Shown piece by piece: positions 60,861 to 64,000 of a DNA stretch of 64,000 bases (positions are counted from its first letter, which is position 1; each line of letters opens with the position of its first letter). Source of the stretch: an uncultured Clostridia bacterium (GTDB taxonomy: Bacteria; Bacillota; Clostridia; Lachnospirales; CAG-274); contig CANRBC010000013.1 in NCBI GenBank assembly GCA_947628755.1, positions 1-64,000 of the forward strand, written 5' to 3'. The notes under the pieces were generated by a model. It ran no database searches. It had not been told where the DNA came from and saw only the letters and a list, made by a program, of their open reading frames with translations. Both the position numbers and the translations under genes were made by a program.

Positions 60861-60897
60861 ATAAGTAAATGAAAATATACGAAAGGAGAAGGTAAGT

Positions 60898-62211
60898 ATG
60901 GAATATTTCAAAAACGTACCTAAAATAAAGTATAAAGGATTGAATTCAGACGACCCCTTTGCGTTTAAGTATTATGACGCCGAAAAGGTAGTTGCAGGCA
61001 AAAAGATGAAGGACCATCTGCGCTTTGCCATGAGCTGGTGGCATACTCTCTGCGCAGGAGGCGCAGACCCCTTTGGCGTTGAGACCATGGACAGAAGCTA
61101 CGGCGGACTTACAGACCCTATGGAGATAGCAAGAGCCAAGGCGGACGCAGGCTTTGAGCTTATGACAAAGCTGGGAATAGAGTTTTTCTGCTTCCATGAT
61201 GTGGACATTGCTCCCGAGGGCAAGACCTTTGCCGAAAGCAAAAAGAATCTTCTTGAAATGGTGGAGTATATAAAGGGCAAAATGGCTGAAACAGGCATAA
61301 AGCTCCTTTGGGGTACTGCCAACAATTTTGGCAATCCACGTTTTATGCACGGCGCAGCCACCTCATGTAATGCCGATACATTTGCATACTCAGCCGCTAA
61401 GATAAAGAACGCTCTTGACGCAACTATGGAGCTTGGCGGTCAGGGCTATGTATTCTGGGGCGGCAGAGAGGGTTACGAGACCCTTTTGAATACGGATATG
61501 GGTCTTGAGCTTGACAATATGGCAAGGCTTATGCACATGGCTGTGGACTATGGCAGGGCAAAGGGCTTCAAGGGCGATTTCTATGTAGAGCCTAAGCCAA
61601 AAGAGCCTACAAAGCACCAGTACGACTTTGACGCCGCTACTGTAATAGGCTTTCTGAGAAGGTATGGTCTGGATAAGGATTTCAAGCTGAATATAGAGGC
61701 TAACCACGCTACTCTGGCAGGACATACCTTTGAGCATGAGCTTGCAACGGCAAGAGTAAACGGACTTTTTGGCTCAGTAGACGCAAATCAGGGCGACCCC
61801 AATCTGGGTTGGGATACGGACCAGTTCCCGTCAGATGTGCCTACGGCAACACTTGCCATGCTTGAGGTACTGAGGGCAGGCGGCTTTACAAATGGTGGAC
61901 TTAACTTCGACGCCAAGGTCAGAAGAGGCTCTTTTACATTTGACGATATAGCCTACGCTTACATAGTTGGCATGGATACCTATGCTCTGGGACTTATAAA
62001 GGCAGACGAAATAATACAAGACGGTAGGATAGATAAGTTCGTAAAGGACAGATACTCCAGCTATACAAAGGGTATCGGCAAGGAGATAGTAGAGGGCAGA
62101 GCTACCCTCGAAAGCCTCGAAAAATATACCCTCGAAAATCCCGAACCTAAAATGGAAAGCGGCAGACAGGAATATCTTGAGGGCGTGTTCAACAGTATTT
62201 TGTATAAATAA
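60898..62211 (+). CDS. xylA: Xylose isomerase
   Basis: A 437-residue TIM-barrel metalloenzyme (class II length) converting D-xylose to D-xylulose. His100 and Asp103 in [12 protein letters not shown] form the ring-opening site; [16 protein letters not shown] and [17 protein letters not shown] hold the metal-binding glutamates. AAAGGAGAAGG precedes the ATG. It provides the substrate for XylB, whose gene is at the other end of the window. No xylose regulator or transporter adjoins. Confidence 0.97.
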   Translation: MEYFKNVPKIKYKGLNSDDPFAFKYYDAEKVVAGKKMKDHLRFAMSWWHTLCAGGADPFGVETMDRSYGGLTDPMEIARAKADAGFELMTKLGIEFFCFHDVDIAPEGKTFAESKKNLLEMVEYIKGKMAETGIKLLWGTANNFGNPRFMHGAATSCNADTFAYSAAKIKNALDATMELGGQGYVFWGGREGYETLLNTDMGLELDNMARLMHMAVDYGRAKGFKGDFYVEPKPKEPTKHQYDFDAATVIGFLRRYGLDKDFKLNIEANHATLAGHTFEHELATARVNGLFGSVDANQGDPNLGWDTDQFPSDVPTATLAMLEVLRAGGFTNGGLNFDAKVRRGSFTFDDIAYAYIVGMDTYALGLIKADEIIQDGRIDKFVKDRYSSYTKGIGKEIVEGRATLESLEKYTLENPEPKMESGRQEYLEGVFNSILYK

Positions 62212-62217
62212 AAATAT

Positions 62218-62247
62218 AACGGGACTGTCGAAAGGCAGTCCCGTTTT
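62218..62247. terminator. Terminator after xylA, possibly bidirectional
   Basis: AACGGGACTG (62218-62227) / CAGTCCCGTT (62236-62245) followed by TT. Convergent with the large secreted protein gene. Confidence 0.85.
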
Positions 62248-62264
62248 GCGTGTGAATAAATATT

Positions 62265-64000
62265 TTATTTTACGCTGAATATTGCGGTCTTTGTGTCTGC
62301 TTCCCATGAAACAGCTACGCCTAAGGCATTTCCTAAGGCTCTGAATGGAATGAACATTCTGCTGTTTTTGATTTCAGCTTTAACGCCGTTTTCCATAACA
62401 ACAGGTGTATTGTTTATATACATCAGTTCACTTCCGGCAGTAAATTTAATGCTTTTATCCTTTACTGTGACAGTTGCGGTTTTTGTTGCTGCATCCCATT
62501 TTATAGCAGAGCTGCTGTCTGCCTTTTCAACATCACCGCCGCTTATGGCTATTGCTGCGAAGCGGAGAGGAACAAGGGTAGAATTGCTCTCGGGCTGTAT
62601 ATATGGCGCGGCGTCTATGATATACTTCTTGTTGCCAACGTCAATTATTTTACTTCCTATAGACACTCTTACATCATTATATATAACCTTCTCCTCTGTT
62701 GTGGCTTCCGTTGTTTTTTCAGATGTTGTGGCTTCTGTTGTAGCTTCCGTTGTGGTTGCAGTCTTTCTGCGGCTTCCGCCACCGCCGCCTGAAGAACCGC
62801 CTGAAGAACCGCCTGATGCCGGTGGGTCTTCTGCTTTCTTTACTGTGTAAATAAAGCCTGCAGTATCGCTGTCTGCCATACCATCCTTAACCGCGTATGC
62901 TATTATAAATGTATCCTCAGTAAGAGTAATGGGACCCGTATACTTTATTCTGGACGGACTGTCGACAACACATGGACAGGTGCCGTCAAGAGTGTAGTAT
63001 ATTTCTGCTCCCTCCGTAGGTGTAGAAAGACTGAGCTTTGTGCCGTAGTCTACGGTGCTGCCGCTTGCTATGCTTGCGCTTACCTTTTCGCAGCCGGACT
63101 TTTGTGTAGCGTTTCTTAAGACATTGACTGTAACTGTCTTTGAAATCGCCGTGCCGGGTATTGTAAATTTGATTTCTGTCTGTCCTAAAAGAGAGCCGTT
63201 TACCTTAAAATCGGCAAAGCCGTTTTCATCGGCAGTAGCGGTCTTACGGTCAATGGTAGATATATCCTCGGAAAGGACATTTGCTTCTATGTTCAGACCT
63301 GCTGCGGCTTCCCTTGGCAGTATTTGCGCTTTTATATCCGCATTGTTGCCGTATCCGACATTTACACTTTCGGGAACGTTGATATATTGAGGCTTTACAA
63401 CCGCCGTCTTTGTTACATCATAGTTCTTAGCTACAAGTGAATTATATCCCTCGGCGTCCTCTACCTTAACATTTACGTCGCCTGAAATATTTTCTGCGGG
63501 TGTGAATTTAAATATCGTTGCATACATTTCTGTATTTTCGGCATTATATTCTGCATTTACAGCCGATACTTCCCCGACAATCTCTTTATCGCCGACAAGC
63601 ACTTTTATTTTATCGGCAGCTGATAGCTTCATATACTTTGAAAAAATCACTTCGACTTCATCATTATATACATTTACATATAAGACTTCGGGTGCCTGCT
63701 CTGAAACAAGAGCCTGATTTATATCAAGTTGAGGCGGAGGTACGGGCAGCCACTCGGAATATGCCGTATTGTAGCCGTCCTTTTCATACTTGACCTGCCA
63801 GCTTCCCTCGGGTACATCCCACATATAGCCGCCCTGCGTATCTGTAAGTAACGGATTTTCCTGTCCGTAATCCTCTGCGTTCCATAGAACGGCTGTTTGT
63901 TCGCCTGTTGGCATACCAAATTCGTCTACAACATCCTTCATATAATATATTGATGTTTTGACATTATCAAGTCTGTTTGAAGGTACTGCTTCGTATACAT
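62265..64000 (-). CDS. 3' part of a large secreted multidomain protein with C-terminal copper-amine-oxidase-N-like domain (runs off the window)
   Basis: The frame stays open to the window edge, so at least 577 residues are seen and the true start is beyond 64000. In order: a segment ending in WDVPEGSWQVKYEKDGY and SEWLPVPPPQLDIN as found in big clostridial exoproteins; an SLH-like or Ig-like beta region; a chitobiase/HEX C-terminal repeat (EIYYTLDGT...ITLTEDTFIIAYAVKDG); a Gly/Ser then Thr/Glu-rich linker (TTEATTEATT type); and a C-terminal PF07833 (copper amine oxidase N) domain with two LVPLRFAA/FIPFRALG repeats. Probably a surface glycan-active protein. Catalytic part not visible. Confidence 0.8.
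   Translation of the reverse strand, partial: VYEAVPSNRLDNVKTSIYYMKDVVDEFGMPTGEQTAVLWNAEDYGQENPLLTDTQGGYMWDVPEGSWQVKYEKDGYNTAYSEWLPVPPPQLDINQALVSEQAPEVLYVNVYNDEVEVIFSKYMKLSAADKIKVLVGDKEIVGEVSAVNAEYNAENTEMYATIFKFTPAENISGDVNVKVEDAEGYNSLVAKNYDVTKTAVVKPQYINVPESVNVGYGNNADIKAQILPREAAAGLNIEANVLSEDISTIDRKTATADENGFADFKVNGSLLGQTEIKFTIPGTAISKTVTVNVLRNATQKSGCEKVSASIASGSTVDYGTKLSLSTPTEGAEIYYTLDGTCPCVVDSPSRIKYTGPITLTEDTFIIAYAVKDGMADSDTAGFIYTVKKAEDPPASGGSSGGSSGGGGGSRRKTATTTEATTEATTSEKTTEATTEEKVIYNDVRVSIGSKIIDVGNKKYIIDAAPYIQPESNSTLVPLRFAAIAISGGDVEKADSSSAIKWDAATKTATVTVKDKSIKFTAGSELMYINNTPVVMENGVKAEIKNSRMFIPFRALGNALGVAVSWEADTKTAIFSVK

Noticed and set aside
173-62211. One xylose operon containing both xylB and xylA
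   Set aside because: They are on opposite strands about 59 kb apart with many unrelated transcription units between.

Overview
The window reads as chromosome of an anaerobic, endospore-forming Gram-positive bacterium of the Clostridia, probably a gut-type plant-fibre user. The evidence is the mix of sporulation genes (yabP, yabQ, ylbJ, a CotS-like coat kinase, a CspBA-like tandem subtilase, a YdcC-like lipoprotein upstream of alr), Firmicutes gene order (mazG-hup-rqcP-yabP-yabQ-divIC; asp23-fakA-recG-rsmD-coaD; yggS-sepF-yggT-ylmH-divIVA), oxygen-sensitive radical-SAM and ferredoxin-type enzymes, and a pectin/xylose module (secreted pectate lyase, xylB, xylA). Species cannot be named from sequence alone.

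Left part (1-24 kb): a minus-strand operon of a ketopantoate-reductase-family protein, a secreted PL1 pectate lyase and xylulokinase; a DMT exporter, a methyltransferase and a LysR regulator; then a lysine-riboswitch-led asd-dapA-dapB operon followed by a YeiH-type transporter and a PfkB sugar kinase. Next come a divergent acyltransferase / ferredoxin-fused aldo-keto reductase pair with mirror-image promoters, a PflX-like radical SAM protein, tRNA-Pro(CGG), a dihydrouridine synthase and an ECF-sigma/DUF4367 module. A block of modular palindromic repeats separates these from a two-domain subtilase. A fluoride riboswitch precedes a cation:proton antiporter.

Middle (24-52 kb): housekeeping and division/sporulation blocks, including RNA modification, recG, coaD, the sepF-divIVA division cluster with aroB, lspA and rluD, a polar amino-acid ABC transporter, a CotS-like protein, a tyrosine recombinase, glmM-glmS, an MTA/SAH nucleosidase and an NfeD/SPFH pair.

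Right part (52-64 kb): an AT-rich island (about 52.9-56.4 kb) of small membrane-anchored proteins, each preceded by a broken reading-frame tail. It includes two paralogs, one frameshifted at a T run, and resembles a decayed toxin-tail/immunity array. After it come mazF without an adjacent antitoxin gene, alr, a YdcC-like lipoprotein, rplM-rpsI with a structured leader, pflA, xylA, and the 3' part of a large secreted protein that runs off the window. The strongest leads are the AT-rich island, the tandem protease, the modular hairpin repeats and the fluoride-riboswitch-controlled antiporter.
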